In this document: positions 46,826-55,751 of the stretch, piece by piece
How the letters are laid out: every line of letters begins with the position of its first letter
Position numbering within the stretch: the first letter of the stretch is position 1
Translations under genes and position numbers: made by a program
Notes under the pieces: generated by a model
The model's input: the letters and a program-made list of their open reading frames with translations, nothing else
What the model was told of the DNA's origin: nothing
Database searches by the model: none
Assembly (NCBI GenBank): GCA_016873895.1
Contig: VGVV01000002.1
Coordinates: forward strand, 1-64,000
Length of the DNA stretch: 64,000 bases
DNA from: Ignavibacteria bacterium
GTDB taxonomy: Bacteria; Bacteroidota; Ignavibacteria; Kapaibacteriales; Kapaibacteriaceae
Direction of reading: 5' to 3'

Positions 46826-47424
46826 CAGTAGATACCATTGAAAATGCGGTCCCATCGAATATGAGGCAACGGATTGCTCTCGCTAGGTCCATGCGACCAA
46901 TAGATGAAGAGTGGGCTTCCCTTGAGATCTTCGATGGCAACAGAGCCCCAGTATCGCGAGTCGTAGGAGTTACGTCGATTATCTCCAACAACGTAAACGG
47001 AGTCTAACCCAACAATGATAGGCCCACGTGTAGGCACCGTAAGGGGTAGGGGGCTTGTTGGGATTTTTGCCTCTGGTGGTGTTGGAAGCGGAACTCCATT
47101 AACGATGATGGCATCCTCCGTAAGCCGTACAGTATCTCCAGGAACAGCTACTACACGCTTTACAAAAAGCTGGTTATTGAATTGGGCAATGGAATCGTGG
47201 TGACGAAAGATGACAATGTCTCCACGATGTACATCACTCCATAGATACGCCAGCTTACTAACCACAATGAAGTCTCCGGATAGGAGCGTGTTCTCCATCG
47301 AGTGCGATGGGATTTCGTAGGCTCCAATTACAAAGACACGCAACAGAATGGCCACAACAGCGGCATAAAGTCCGGTAACAAGAATGTCGCGAAGTCGGGT
47401 ATGTTCTAGGCCTGTATCAGGCAT
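46825..47424 (-). CDS. lepB: Signal peptidase I, short paralog
   Basis: A 199-residue S26A peptidase that cleaves Sec signal peptides at the outer face of the inner membrane. One N-terminal membrane segment (LYAAVVAILLRVFVIGAY); catalytic Ser42 in PSHSMENTL and general base Lys89 in FVKRVVAVPGD; box E is VVGDNRRNSYDSRYWG. It lies 28 nt downstream of a longer paralog, between it and hemW. Confidence 0.9.
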   Translation of the reverse strand: MPDTGLEHTRLRDILVTGLYAAVVAILLRVFVIGAYEIPSHSMENTLLSGDFIVVSKLAYLWSDVHRGDIVIFRHHDSIAQFNNQLFVKRVVAVPGDTVRLTEDAIIVNGVPLPTPPEAKIPTSPLPLTVPTRGPIIVGLDSVYVVGDNRRNSYDSRYWGSVAIEDLKGSPLFIYWSHGPSESNPLPHIRWDRIFNGIY

Positions 47425-47452
47425 GGTTTACTGTTGCGGTGATAGGCACGCA

Positions 47453-48427
47453 TTAGTTGATGATCGTGCCAAGACGACCCCACCGAATAGACTTTAGTCG
47501 TTGTAAAAACGAAAGTCTCTTGCCTGACTGAGCATCGTCCGGCTCCCAGCTCCAGTAGACAACCATAGGCGTGCCCACCACATCGTCTTCTGGAATAAAG
47601 CCCCAGAACCGGGAGTCGAGTGAGTTGTCGCGGTTGTCGCCCATACCAAAAACATAGTTGCGTTCAACCGTGTAGGTCGATGCAGAAACACCGTCGATCC
47701 TACGATTGTACTGATCAACCTCGTGTCCTTCACGACCAATAAATACAGCCCATTCGGCAAAATTCTGCTCGGTTAGGTCGATGATGTCGCCTTGCTTTGG
47801 GATGCGAATCGGACCATAATCATCTCGCGTGTATCCACGTCCAGCAGGAAATGTAGATGCTCTATCGCTCTCGTACACTTGCTTGCGTACCTCCGCATCC
47901 CAGCTGTAAAACTGGCCATGTTTTGGCAACGGATATTCAACGCCATTCACGTAGATCTTGCCAGCTTTTATGAACAGCATATCTCCGGCAACTGCTACGC
48001 ATCGCTTAAGATAGTATTCAAAATTCTGCGGCTTTACCTCGTAGCGATTACCTGGAAACACAAACACGATAATGTCGCCTTGTGCTGGTTTCCACAGTGC
48101 AGGTAGCTTGAAGTAGGGAAGGGGCTGATTGATAAAAGGGATGATCTGTGGCGTAGATGGCCCGTACTTGAACTTGTTCACAAACAAGAAGTCGCCAGCC
48201 ATAACGGTGCTCTCCATCGAGCCGGTAGGCACCACAAAAGAAGCAAGAGCAAGACCGTTGACGATAGTTACAACGGTAACGGCCCAGACAACCGTTTTAA
48301 CGGTAGCAATGATGTGCTCTCCGAGAGTTTGTGGCTTCGGGGCATTCAATCGATTATGTCGCCTGCGCTTAAGGTATGACCCAATCGGTTCTGGCAGACG
48401 ATCATATAGTGCATCAACAAGCGACAT
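47453..48427 (-). CDS. lepB: Signal peptidase I, long paralog
   Basis: A 324-residue S26A peptidase with a ~40-residue cytosolic lead, membrane segment TVVWAVTVVTIVNGLALASF, catalytic Ser70 (PTGSMESTV), Lys141 (YYLKRCVAVAGD) and box E GMGDNRDNSLDSRFWG. Compared with the short paralog it has an extended central insert (residues ~155-240), as in several Bacteroidetes enzymes. It starts 3 nt after lepA, the same lepA-lepB order as in proteobacteria. Confidence 0.92.
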   Translation of the reverse strand: MSLVDALYDRLPEPIGSYLKRRRHNRLNAPKPQTLGEHIIATVKTVVWAVTVVTIVNGLALASFVVPTGSMESTVMAGDFLFVNKFKYGPSTPQIIPFINQPLPYFKLPALWKPAQGDIIVFVFPGNRYEVKPQNFEYYLKRCVAVAGDMLFIKAGKIYVNGVEYPLPKHGQFYSWDAEVRKQVYESDRASTFPAGRGYTRDDYGPIRIPKQGDIIDLTEQNFAEWAVFIGREGHEVDQYNRRIDGVSASTYTVERNYVFGMGDNRDNSLDSRFWGFIPEDDVVGTPMVVYWSWEPDDAQSGKRLSFLQRLKSIRWGRLGTIIN

Positions 48428-48430
48428 ACA

Positions 48431-50230
48431 TCAATCCAATGAGAGAACAGCGTGAAATGCTTCTTGTGGTATCTCCACCTTGCCAACCTGTTTCATTCGC
48501 TTTTTACCTTCCTTCTGCTTCTCGATCAGCTTGCGCTTACGAGAAATATCTCCACCGTAGCACTTGGCAAGAACGTTCTTGCGCATCGCACTGATAGATT
48601 CGCGTGCTATGATCTTTGCACCGATGGCTGCCTGAATTGCTACATCAAACATCTGACGTGGTATAAGCTCTTTGAGCTTTGTGCACAGCTTCTTACCCCA
48701 CTCGTGTGCTTTCTGACGATGCACGATTGAGCTCAAGGCATCAACTTGCTCGCCATTGAGGAGAATATCCATGCGGACAAGTTCCCCAGCCTTGTAATCG
48801 GCGTACTCATAATCGAGTGATGCATAGCCCCGTGTATTAGACTTGAGCTTGTCGTAGAAGTCAAAGACAACTTCTCCTAATGGCAGCTCGAAGGTCATGT
48901 CTACGCGATCGGCTGACAGATAAGACTGGCCCAACATTTGTCCACGACGCTCCATACAGAGCTTCATGATCGTACCAACATATTCCGATGGAGCAATGAT
49001 CTGCGCACGAATGTAAGGCTCTTGTATCTCGTTGATCAGTGTCGGATTCGGTAACTGTGCTGGGTTGTCAACCCAGAGTACTTCATCGCGCGTTGTGATC
49101 ACCTTGTACTGTACGTTCGGAACAGTAGTAACAATTGTCTGATTGAACTCCCGTTCGAGTCGTTCTTGTACAATTTCCATGTGCAAGAGGCCGAGGAAGC
49201 CACAGCGGAAACCAAAGCCAAGGGCGCTTGACGATTCGGGTTCGAAGGTGATGGCTGAGTCGTTGAGAGACAGTTTCCCGAGTGCTTCGCGCAAATCTTC
49301 AAAATCGTCACTATCGGCAGGATAGATGCCACTGAAAACCATTGGCTTTACCTCACGGAAGCCCGAGATCATCTGTGTGGTGGGATTCGAGGCCAGTGTA
49401 ACTGTATCGCCAACTTTGGTGTCCTGCAGCTTGCGTATGGCAGCTGTGAAGTACCCCACGTCGCCGGCAGAGAGCACACCTGTGCGTTGCCGTTGCATAA
49501 AGAGTACGCCAACCTCATCAAGCTCGTAGGTCTGTCCGGTAGCCATGAAAAGAATCTTGTCTTTCTCTTTCATTGTACCATCGATTACACGAACGTATAC
49601 GATTACGCCGCGATATGCATCGAACACGGAGTCGTAGATAAGAGCACGCAAAGGGGCTTTGGGGTCGCCCTTGGGTGGCGGAATTCGGTCTACAACCGCT
49701 TCAAGAATCTCATCAATGCCGATTCCTGCCTTTGCTGATGCAAGGATCATGTCCTCTTCCTTGCAGCCGATTAGATCCATCACCTGTTTCTTCACATTGT
49801 CGATGGTTGTTACGGCACTAGGCAGGTCGATCTTGTTGATGACCGGGATAATCTCCAGTCCCTGGTCGATAGCCATGAACAAGTTTGAAATCGTTTGCGC
49901 CTCGACACCCTGTGTTGCATCAACAACCAGTAAAGCCCCCTCACAAGCACTGAGAGAGCGCGATACTTCGTAGGAAAAGTCTACGTGCCCCGGTGTATCG
50001 ATGAGGTTTAGCTTGTAGGTTTCGCCGTTGTTGGTCTTGTAATCCATCTGAATAGCATGCAGCTTGATGGTGATACCACGCTCTTGTTCAAGCGGGTTGT
50101 CATCAAGTATCTGGTTCATCGTCATCTCACGCGCCGAGACCCGTCCGGTTCGTTCCAACAATCTGTCTGCCAGCGTAGACTTCCCGTGATCGATGTGCGC
50201 TATGATGCAAAAGTTGCGGTAGTTCTGCAT
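48431..50230 (-). CDS. lepA: Elongation factor 4 (LepA) GTPase
   Basis: A 599-residue translational GTPase. It shows P-loop AHIDHGKST (11-19), switch [18 protein letters not shown], and the EF4-specific C-terminal domain ([20 protein letters not shown] read from the end region). The start MQNYRNF gives the standard family length; the open frame continues upstream only because it reads through the heptamer repeats. A TATCTTTG box lies 7 nt before the start. It heads the lepA-lepB-lepB-hemW operon. Confidence 0.95.
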   Translation of the reverse strand: MQNYRNFCIIAHIDHGKSTLADRLLERTGRVSAREMTMNQILDDNPLEQERGITIKLHAIQMDYKTNNGETYKLNLIDTPGHVDFSYEVSRSLSACEGALLVVDATQGVEAQTISNLFMAIDQGLEIIPVINKIDLPSAVTTIDNVKKQVMDLIGCKEEDMILASAKAGIGIDEILEAVVDRIPPPKGDPKAPLRALIYDSVFDAYRGVIVYVRVIDGTMKEKDKILFMATGQTYELDEVGVLFMQRQRTGVLSAGDVGYFTAAIRKLQDTKVGDTVTLASNPTTQMISGFREVKPMVFSGIYPADSDDFEDLREALGKLSLNDSAITFEPESSSALGFGFRCGFLGLLHMEIVQERLEREFNQTIVTTVPNVQYKVITTRDEVLWVDNPAQLPNPTLINEIQEPYIRAQIIAPSEYVGTIMKLCMERRGQMLGQSYLSADRVDMTFELPLGEVVFDFYDKLKSNTRGYASLDYEYADYKAGELVRMDILLNGEQVDALSSIVHRQKAHEWGKKLCTKLKELIPRQMFDVAIQAAIGAKIIARESISAMRKNVLAKCYGGDISRKRKLIEKQKEGKKRMKQVGKVEIPQEAFHAVLSLD

Positions 50231-50237
50231 AAGTGAG

Positions 50238-50245
50238 CAAAGATA
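50238..50245 (-). promoter_or_regulatory. TAnnTTTG box (TATCTTTG) 7 nt before lepA
   Basis: Exact -7 consensus on the minus strand. The heptamer array begins 18 nt further upstream, so any -33 element would lie at the edge of the repeat block. Confidence 0.45.
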
Positions 50246-50262
50246 CGGAAGAAGAGAACAGC

Positions 50263-50349
50263 GAGTGCCGAGTGCCGAGTGCCGAACAGATAAGTGCCGA
50301 GTACCGGGTGCCGAACAGCGGATGTCTTTCCTGCGAAAGCGGGAATCCA
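50263..50349. repeat. Site C: GAGTGCC heptamers plus REP-like core
   Basis: Three perfect GAGTGCC heptamers, a diverged spacer, then GAGTACC and GGGTGCC, followed by the 23-bp core (TTTCCTGCGAAAGCGGGAATC..., 50327-50349). This is the same unit family as the left array of site A. The block lies directly upstream of lepA; no second array follows on the far side. Confidence 0.88.
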
Positions 50350-50472
50350 GGATTTCACGCAATTCCAAACACTCTCCACTTAACCTGACCCATTGGTCGG
50401 AAACCGAACCAAACTGCGTAGTTTTGTGTTCCTGCCGTTCACCACCATTTATCATTCAAAGGATAGAGCCCC

Positions 50473-50835
50473 ATGGCAAACCCAGACTTTTCGGTATTGT
50501 TCAATGGTATCGATGCTAAGGACCATGTACTTTTTGGTACGTTCTTGACTGACGATGCACAGTTTCGTTTTGCGAACCACCCGGCAGTAGTTGGCAAGGA
50601 CACAATCGTAAACTTCCTCGAGGGTTGGTTCCAGAGCATAGCAGCTATCGAGCATAGCAACCTCAGCGTGCGCGAAGCAGACGAATTTGTTCTTACAGAG
50701 GGCACTGTCACGTATACACGTCACAGCGGCTCAACACTTTCTGTTCCTTTTGCAAACGTGTTCAACATGGTCGATGGCAAGATCAAGGACTATTTGATCT
50801 ACGTAGACAATTCAACGCTGTACACAGAAGAGTAA
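50473..50835 (+). CDS. SnoaL/NTF2-like protein
   Basis: A 120-residue cone-shaped NTF2-fold protein: helix FSVLFNGIDAKDHVLFGTFL, then DDAQFRFANHPAVVGKDTIV and the strands FVLTEGTVTYTRHSG, VPFANVFNMVDGKIKDYLIY. SnoaL-like proteins are small-molecule isomerases, hydrolases or binding proteins; the pocket residues do not reveal a substrate. It stands alone on the plus strand between two minus-strand operons. Confidence 0.75.
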   Translation: MANPDFSVLFNGIDAKDHVLFGTFLTDDAQFRFANHPAVVGKDTIVNFLEGWFQSIAAIEHSNLSVREADEFVLTEGTVTYTRHSGSTLSVPFANVFNMVDGKIKDYLIYVDNSTLYTEE

Positions 50836-50844
50836 GCAGCGAGC

Positions 50845-50868
50845 AGGGCGGGCCATTGTGCTCGCCCT
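50845..50868. terminator. Weak hairpin between convergent genes
   Basis: AGGGCG pairs with CGCCCT across a 12-nt loop just after the NTF2-like gene; the following T-run is poor. A longer inverted repeat (GCAGCGAG ... CTCGCTGC) encloses it and includes the end of the convergent lipoprotein gene. Confidence 0.3.
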
Positions 50869-50884
50869 TGTCATATCTGCCGTG

Positions 50885-51796
50885 CTACTCGCTGCTCCTC
50901 TTTACCACCCATGCAAAGTACCTGCTGTCGGGGCTCATCACGAGTCGTGACACGGTTCCTTTCACGTAGGGTGAAACGTATGGTCTCCAGGTACGGGGCT
51001 TGTTGTAGGTGGCGCAACCGTAGAGCGTGCCATTTGCGAAAGTGAAAATCGTGCCTTCGTACATCCAGCAGAAATCTTCAGTGCCTTTGGGAAGAGTAAC
51101 GAGTGTGTCGACGCTTTGACTGTCGCCGGCGGTTGCGATGATCTTCAGCGCAGTGGAATCTGACTTGTCGACGTACGTCAAGAGGCCATTGGGTGCGCGT
51201 TTAATGCAGCGTCCAACCTTTGATGCAATCTCTATCTTGCTCGAATCCACGGTGTTGTATACTACCAGCCGATGTGGTGTTGCTCCATCTTCAGATCCAA
51301 CAACAAATACCGCAACATGGCTCGCATCAAGCCATGTGTGATAACCGATACGCGTGGCAGGGATGATCGGCCCGAGCCCCTTACCTTTTGAGTCATACTC
51401 CCAAAGCTGCTGCGACTCCGTGTATGCATTGCCATCGGCTGCAGGTTTGCCTACGTAGATTGCCGTGAAGCGACCGTTGACTGTTGGTGTTGGCGAGAAT
51501 TCGGATGCCGGACTTGCCGTTATCCGCGTCATAGTGCCCGATGCAAGATCGTAGCGCATTACGTCTGGAGAACCATCTCCTTCCTGATCCGACGAGTACA
51601 GCAGATACTTGCTGTCGTTACTAAAGCATGGTTGATTGTCGTAGCCTTCATGCTGTGTAATCTGCTGGACGTCTGTTACTTCGAGTGTGCGCTCGTTGAA
51701 CTTCGCTATCCAGATTTCCGTGTTGGGAAGGGGCTCATTGCGGACTGTTGCGCAGCTTATACACACGCATGAGAAAAGAATGAAGTAGGCTTTCAT
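50885..51796 (-). CDS. PD40 beta-propeller lipoprotein
   Basis: A 303-residue lipoprotein (signal MKAYFILFSCVCISC) with TolB-like propeller blades: CFSNDSKYLLYSSDQEGDGS, VMRYDLASGTMTRITASPAS and MSPDSRYFAWVVKR. It probably binds partner proteins or peptidoglycan-associated complexes in the periplasm. It overlaps the porin gene by 4 nt and ends the ruvB-proS-porin run. Confidence 0.72.
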   Translation of the reverse strand: MKAYFILFSCVCISCATVRNEPLPNTEIWIAKFNERTLEVTDVQQITQHEGYDNQPCFSNDSKYLLYSSDQEGDGSPDVMRYDLASGTMTRITASPASEFSPTPTVNGRFTAIYVGKPAADGNAYTESQQLWEYDSKGKGLGPIIPATRIGYHTWLDASHVAVFVVGSEDGATPHRLVVYNTVDSSKIEIASKVGRCIKRAPNGLLTYVDKSDSTALKIIATAGDSQSVDTLVTLPKGTEDFCWMYEGTIFTFANGTLYGCATYNKPRTWRPYVSPYVKGTVSRLVMSPDSRYFAWVVKRSSE

Positions 51797-52872
51797 AGCG
51801 GACCAGTTGTGAGTCGTGTTGAGACTGACAGCGTAAAGTATGTCTCTGAAGATCGTGCACCGTTGGTGCTCGCATTGATAAACAGACCATTGTACTCAAT
51901 CCTTCGACATTCACCACGAAGGCGCACGTATTCAGTTACGTCATAATCATTATTTACCAATCCAGCAGTTGCCGCAAATGAGCCCATCACGGGGGGCGAG
52001 ACGATGATCGCATCTGGATCGAAGTAGCGCTCAATCCGGCTAGCGATACGGATCGATCGCGAACAAGCATACCTCGCAGCAACACCAGCATACCATTGGT
52101 TGCTCATGCCGCTCGTTGGTTTTTCTTGCAAGCACAGGTCGAGCAGTCCAACCACGGTAAGATTATCTGTTGCGCTCCATTCACACCAAACGTTGTTGTG
52201 GAACCGCGTTAGTGAAGGCTTGTCGCGAGGCTGATCATTGCCTACATACGTGTTCCACGAAATCGTCATTGTCGAGTCTGGACGCCACTTCAGAGCTGTT
52301 CCAGCAGAGAGGTCGTCATTAACATCAACAATGCGCTGCCATCCGTTCAGGAGTAGAATACTGGAACTAAGCTGCGCGCTCACGTTGTACGTGCTTGATA
52401 TGCCCGTCTCATAATATGGTGTGTTGTCTGCAGTAAACGATCGTGATAGTGTAGCATTATCACGCGCGATCATAGACTCATAACCAATATGTGATGGTAG
52501 CAATCCAATGCTGTATGTGATATCATCGGTAATTCGACTTGTAAAGGACGCTTCTTGCAGAAAGCGGAATGAGTAGTCGTCACCGGTATAATTAGCTCTT
52601 GGGAACCATCCATCTTGGAATGCTATGCGCCATGACGACTGCTTTGAAGATCCAATGATTTCGGCATAGCCCTGCATCACGCCAATCGTGCGGTCGAGGG
52701 ATGGTTGCAGTGTGAACATACGCTTGCCACCATCCGGCCGAACGGTGGATTGCGAGCCTACGATGTAGGCAAGAAATCCCAATCGAATCTCCATGTCATC
52801 ATCGGCAACAAGGCTGGGATAGGGCAGTGACGCGAATAGGAGGATGAACAGGAGCCGCGGGATTCGTGTCAC
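51793..52872 (-). CDS. Outer-membrane barrel protein, OmpL-like porin (Bbp2 type)
   Basis: A 359-residue exported protein (signal MTRIPRLLFILLFASLPYPS). The mature part is made of amphipathic beta-strands with segments such as IGLLPSHIGYESMIARDN, TPYYETGISSTYNVS, LLLNGWQRIVDVND and SISWNTYVGND-like strands. The arrangement resembles the Bacteroidetes 'beta-barrel porin-2, OmpL-like' family. It probably forms a diffusion channel; specificity is unknown. Begins 15 nt after proS. Confidence 0.68.
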   Translation of the reverse strand: MTRIPRLLFILLFASLPYPSLVADDDMEIRLGFLAYIVGSQSTVRPDGGKRMFTLQPSLDRTIGVMQGYAEIIGSSKQSSWRIAFQDGWFPRANYTGDDYSFRFLQEASFTSRITDDITYSIGLLPSHIGYESMIARDNATLSRSFTADNTPYYETGISSTYNVSAQLSSSILLLNGWQRIVDVNDDLSAGTALKWRPDSTMTISWNTYVGNDQPRDKPSLTRFHNNVWCEWSATDNLTVVGLLDLCLQEKPTSGMSNQWYAGVAARYACSRSIRIASRIERYFDPDAIIVSPPVMGSFAATAGLVNNDYDVTEYVRLRGECRRIEYNGLFINASTNGARSSETYFTLSVSTRLTTGPL

Positions 52873-52887
52873 GATACACCTACAAGC

Positions 52888-54354
52888 TCAATATGCCCGG
52901 GCAAACAGCACACGTTGCGTGCTTGGTTTACCAGTGCGCACGCACACGCCTTGCTCCTGTGGGTTGTTCAGCGGGATACAGCGTATCGTTGCCTTTGTCT
53001 CGTCTTTGATGAGATCTTCTGTCTCGCCAGTGCCATCCCAATGTGCGCTTACGAAGCCCCCTTTCTCATCGAGAGCTTTTATGAATTCTTCCCATGAATC
53101 AACGCGCGTGATGCGTTCGTCGCGGAAACTCTTAGCACGTTCAAAGAGGTTGCGCTGGATTTCATCAAGAAGGTTCGCAACGTAATCGCCGATACCTTCG
53201 AGCGCTACACTCTGTTTTTCGCGTGTGTCGCGACGTGCAACCTCGATGGTTCCGGCGGCAAGGTCGCGCGCGCCTACGGCTAAGCGAACAGGGATGCCGA
53301 TCTTTTCGTACTCAGCAAACTTGTAACCTGGACGGTTTTGATCGTCTGTGTCGATCTTGACGCGGATGCCTCGTGTACGAAGTTCTTTGGCCACATTGTT
53401 GATCGCTTCGTCAAGTTCTGCAAGGGGCTTAGGGATTGGTACTATCACTACTTGGTGCGGCGCAATCTTTGGTGGTATGATGAGTCCTTCATCATCTGAA
53501 TGCGCCATAACAAGCGCGCCCATCAGACGTGTTGATACGCCCCATGAAGTGGCCCAAACATATTCGAGGGTGCCTTCTTTGGATGAGAACTGCACATCAA
53601 AGGCCTTGGCAAAGTTCTGACCTAAGAAGTGTGATGTGCCGGCCTGCAATGCTTTGCCGTCCTGCATAAGTGCTTCGATGCAGTATGTGTCTTCGGCGCC
53701 AGCAAAGCATTCATTGGCCGTCTTGACGCCCTTGATGACTGGCAGGGCCATCCACTCTTCGGCAAAGGTTGCGTAGACGTCGAGCATCTTACGCGTTTCT
53801 TCAATTGCCTCTTCGCGTGTCGCGTGAGCAGTATGCCCCTCTTGCCAGAGGAATTCGGCGGTGCGCAGGAAGAGGCGCGTGCGCATTTCCCAGCGGACAA
53901 CATTCGCCCACTGATTAATGAGCAACGGCAGATCGCGGTATGATTGAATCCAGTCGCGATAGGTGTTCCAGATGATGGTCTCTGACGTTGGACGCACGAT
54001 GAGCTCTTCTTCGAGGCGCGCATCGGGGTCTACAACCACTCCGCTTCCATCTTCGGCATTCTTCAGACGATAATGCGTAACTACGGCACACTCTTTGGCG
54101 AAGCCTTCGACGTGCGCGGCTTCCTTGCTCAAGAAGCTCTTCGGGATAAAGAGTGGGAAGTAGGCATTCACGTGCCCTGTCTCCTTGAACATGCGATCGA
54201 GCGTGTCGCGCATATTCTCCCATATCGCAAAGCCGTAGGGCTTGATCACCATGCAGCCCTTAACGGCTGAATAGTCTGCCAGGCCAGCCTTGCGAACAAG
54301 GTCTATATACCACTGTGAATAATCTTCGCTGCGAGAGGTGATGTCTTTGCTCAT
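52888..54354 (-). CDS. proS: Prolyl-tRNA synthetase (archaeal/eukaryal-type)
   Basis: A 488-residue class II synthetase. The N-terminus [20 protein letters not shown], motif 2 region ([20 protein letters not shown]), [36 protein letters not shown] and the C-terminal FARAY identify the short ProRS without the bacterial editing insertion. It charges tRNA-Pro. It follows ruvB by 11 nt. A near-match promoter box (TAAATTCG) lies 6 nt before the ATG, inside the ruvB end. Confidence 0.94.
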   Translation of the reverse strand: MSKDITSRSEDYSQWYIDLVRKAGLADYSAVKGCMVIKPYGFAIWENMRDTLDRMFKETGHVNAYFPLFIPKSFLSKEAAHVEGFAKECAVVTHYRLKNAEDGSGVVVDPDARLEEELIVRPTSETIIWNTYRDWIQSYRDLPLLINQWANVVRWEMRTRLFLRTAEFLWQEGHTAHATREEAIEETRKMLDVYATFAEEWMALPVIKGVKTANECFAGAEDTYCIEALMQDGKALQAGTSHFLGQNFAKAFDVQFSSKEGTLEYVWATSWGVSTRLMGALVMAHSDDEGLIIPPKIAPHQVVIVPIPKPLAELDEAINNVAKELRTRGIRVKIDTDDQNRPGYKFAEYEKIGIPVRLAVGARDLAAGTIEVARRDTREKQSVALEGIGDYVANLLDEIQRNLFERAKSFRDERITRVDSWEEFIKALDEKGGFVSAHWDGTGETEDLIKDETKATIRCIPLNNPQEQGVCVRTGKPSTQRVLFARAY

Positions 54355-54365
54355 ATCCTGCGAAT

Positions 54366-55391
54366 TTACGCAGGATCGAACAGGGGAGCATCTGGTTTCG
54401 GAGGCTGAAGTCCCATATGCCGGTAGGCAAGGGGCGTGGCGATGCGCCCGCGTGGTGTGCGCTGCAGGAATCCCTGTTGGATCAGAAATGGCTCGTAGAC
54501 TTCTTCAAGCGTACCGGCATCTTCGCCTACCGCCACCGCAAGTGTCGAGATGCCCACTGGACCGCCACCAAATTTCTCGATCAGGGCAAGGATCACTCTT
54601 GTATCCATCTCATCCAATCCGAACTCATCTACTTCGAGAGCTTCCAGTGCGATGCGTGCAATATCACGCGTAATGACGCCTGTGCCCTTTACGTCGGCAA
54701 AGTCGCGTGTGCGGCGAAGCAATCTATTGGCAATACGCGGGGTGCCTCGCGCCCTGCGCGCAAGCTCATTAGCCCCCTCTGGGTCTATATCGGCACCAAG
54801 CAAATTTGCGCTACGCGAGATTACGCGTGCAAGCTCTGCGGCGTCGTAGTAGTCAAGGCGGTTGGTTATACCAAAGCGAGAACGCAAGGGTGCTGTCAGC
54901 AATCCCTGACGTGTTGTAGCGCCAACGAGGGTAAAGCGTGGGATGGCAAGTTGCACAGAACGTGCTGCCGGACCCGAGTCGATCATAATGTCGAGTCGGA
55001 AGTCTTCCATGGCCGAGTAGAGATACTCTTCAACAACCGGCGACAGACGATGAATTTCGTCGATAAAGAGAATGTCGCTTTCGTCAAGGCTTGTTAGCAG
55101 TCCAGCAAGGTCGCCCGGCTTTTCCAGCACTGGTCCCGATGTGATCTTGATCTGTGCTGCCATCTCGCGAGCGATGATGTGTGATAGTGTTGTCTTGCCT
55201 AGTCCTGGTGGACCCGTCAAGAGCACATGGTCCAACGCTTCCCCACGCCCCTTGGCAGCAGCAATAAAGATTTTCAGATTCTCAACAATCTTCGGCTGTC
55301 CAGTGAAGTCACTAAACGATACTGGGCGGAGCGATGCATCAATGTCATCGTCCATGCGTGTTGGATCTGTGTTTGGCTGCTTGCGAGACAT
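54366..55391 (-). CDS. ruvB: Holliday junction branch-migration helicase RuvB
   Basis: A 341-residue AAA+ motor of RuvAB. It has the linker [20 protein letters not shown], Walker [13 protein letters not shown], Walker B FIDEIHRL, sensor [10 protein letters not shown], arginine-finger region LRSRFGI and C-terminal winged-helix domain ([19 protein letters not shown]). The start MSRKQPN is chosen because it gives the family length; the open frame upstream runs only through repeats. A TACCTTTG box lies 3 nt before the ATG. Confidence 0.96.
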   Translation of the reverse strand: MSRKQPNTDPTRMDDDIDASLRPVSFSDFTGQPKIVENLKIFIAAAKGRGEALDHVLLTGPPGLGKTTLSHIIAREMAAQIKITSGPVLEKPGDLAGLLTSLDESDILFIDEIHRLSPVVEEYLYSAMEDFRLDIMIDSGPAARSVQLAIPRFTLVGATTRQGLLTAPLRSRFGITNRLDYYDAAELARVISRSANLLGADIDPEGANELARRARGTPRIANRLLRRTRDFADVKGTGVITRDIARIALEALEVDEFGLDEMDTRVILALIEKFGGGPVGISTLAVAVGEDAGTLEEVYEPFLIQQGFLQRTPRGRIATPLAYRHMGLQPPKPDAPLFDPA

Positions 55392-55394
55392 ACG

Positions 55395-55402
55395 CAAAGG
55401 TA
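55395..55402 (-). promoter_or_regulatory. TAnnTTTG box (TACCTTTG) 3 nt before ruvB
   Basis: Exact -7 consensus on the minus strand; the repeat block starts 16 nt further upstream. Confidence 0.42.
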
Positions 55403-55418
55403 GGGAAGAGTGGGTCAA

Positions 55419-55748
55419 GGTGCTAGGTACGAGGTACGCGGGTACGGGGGGTACGGGGGGTACGGGGGGTTGATGTCTTTCCCGCGAAAGCGGGAAACCA
55501 CTTTCGATGCAACACAACCCTCGATGCAACACAGCATGCTTGAGGTCCCTCGTCGCTGTGCTGCTCGGGATGACGCAATGCTTGCGTGGTTGGGGAAAGC
55601 GGGCGTGCCAACGGCTCGCCCCTACACGGCACTCGCTGCTCGGCACTTACCATGCGAGGGACCCCGCGGGAATGACGCTCAGTAATTGGTAATTCGTAAT
55701 TGGTAATTCGTAATTGGTAATTCGTAATTGGTAATTCGTAATTGGTAA
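55419..55748. repeat. Site D intergenic repeat block between ruvB and the T9SS plug gene
   Basis: This gene-free stretch of about 350 nt holds only repeats. GGTACGA-type heptamers come first, grading into three GTACGGGGG units (to 55469). The REP-like core follows (55478-55500). Two TCGATGCAACACA copies lie near 55505-55535. Next is a segment with CTCGGGATGACG and GCGGGAATGACG, typical of REP right ends. The GTAATTS array closes the block. No plausible coding sequence or RNA gene is seen. Confidence 0.85.
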
Positions 55749-55751
55749 TTA
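55682..55751. repeat. Ten GTAATTS heptamers in strict alternation
   Basis: Ten contiguous heptamers, alternating GTAATTG and GTAATTC without error (effectively a 14-bp unit repeated), ending GTAATTA. The last heptamer supplies the TAA stop codon of the T9SS plug gene on the minus strand. The regularity implies recent expansion. Confidence 0.95.

Noticed and set aside
50231..50455. N-terminal extension of LepA by ~75 residues
   Set aside because: The added residues are encoded by repeats; the family start MQNYRNF gives the normal 599 residues and has a promoter box just upstream.
55392..55646. N-terminal extension of RuvB by 85 residues
   Set aside because: It reads through the site D repeats, and a TACCTTTG box sits 3 nt before the normal start.
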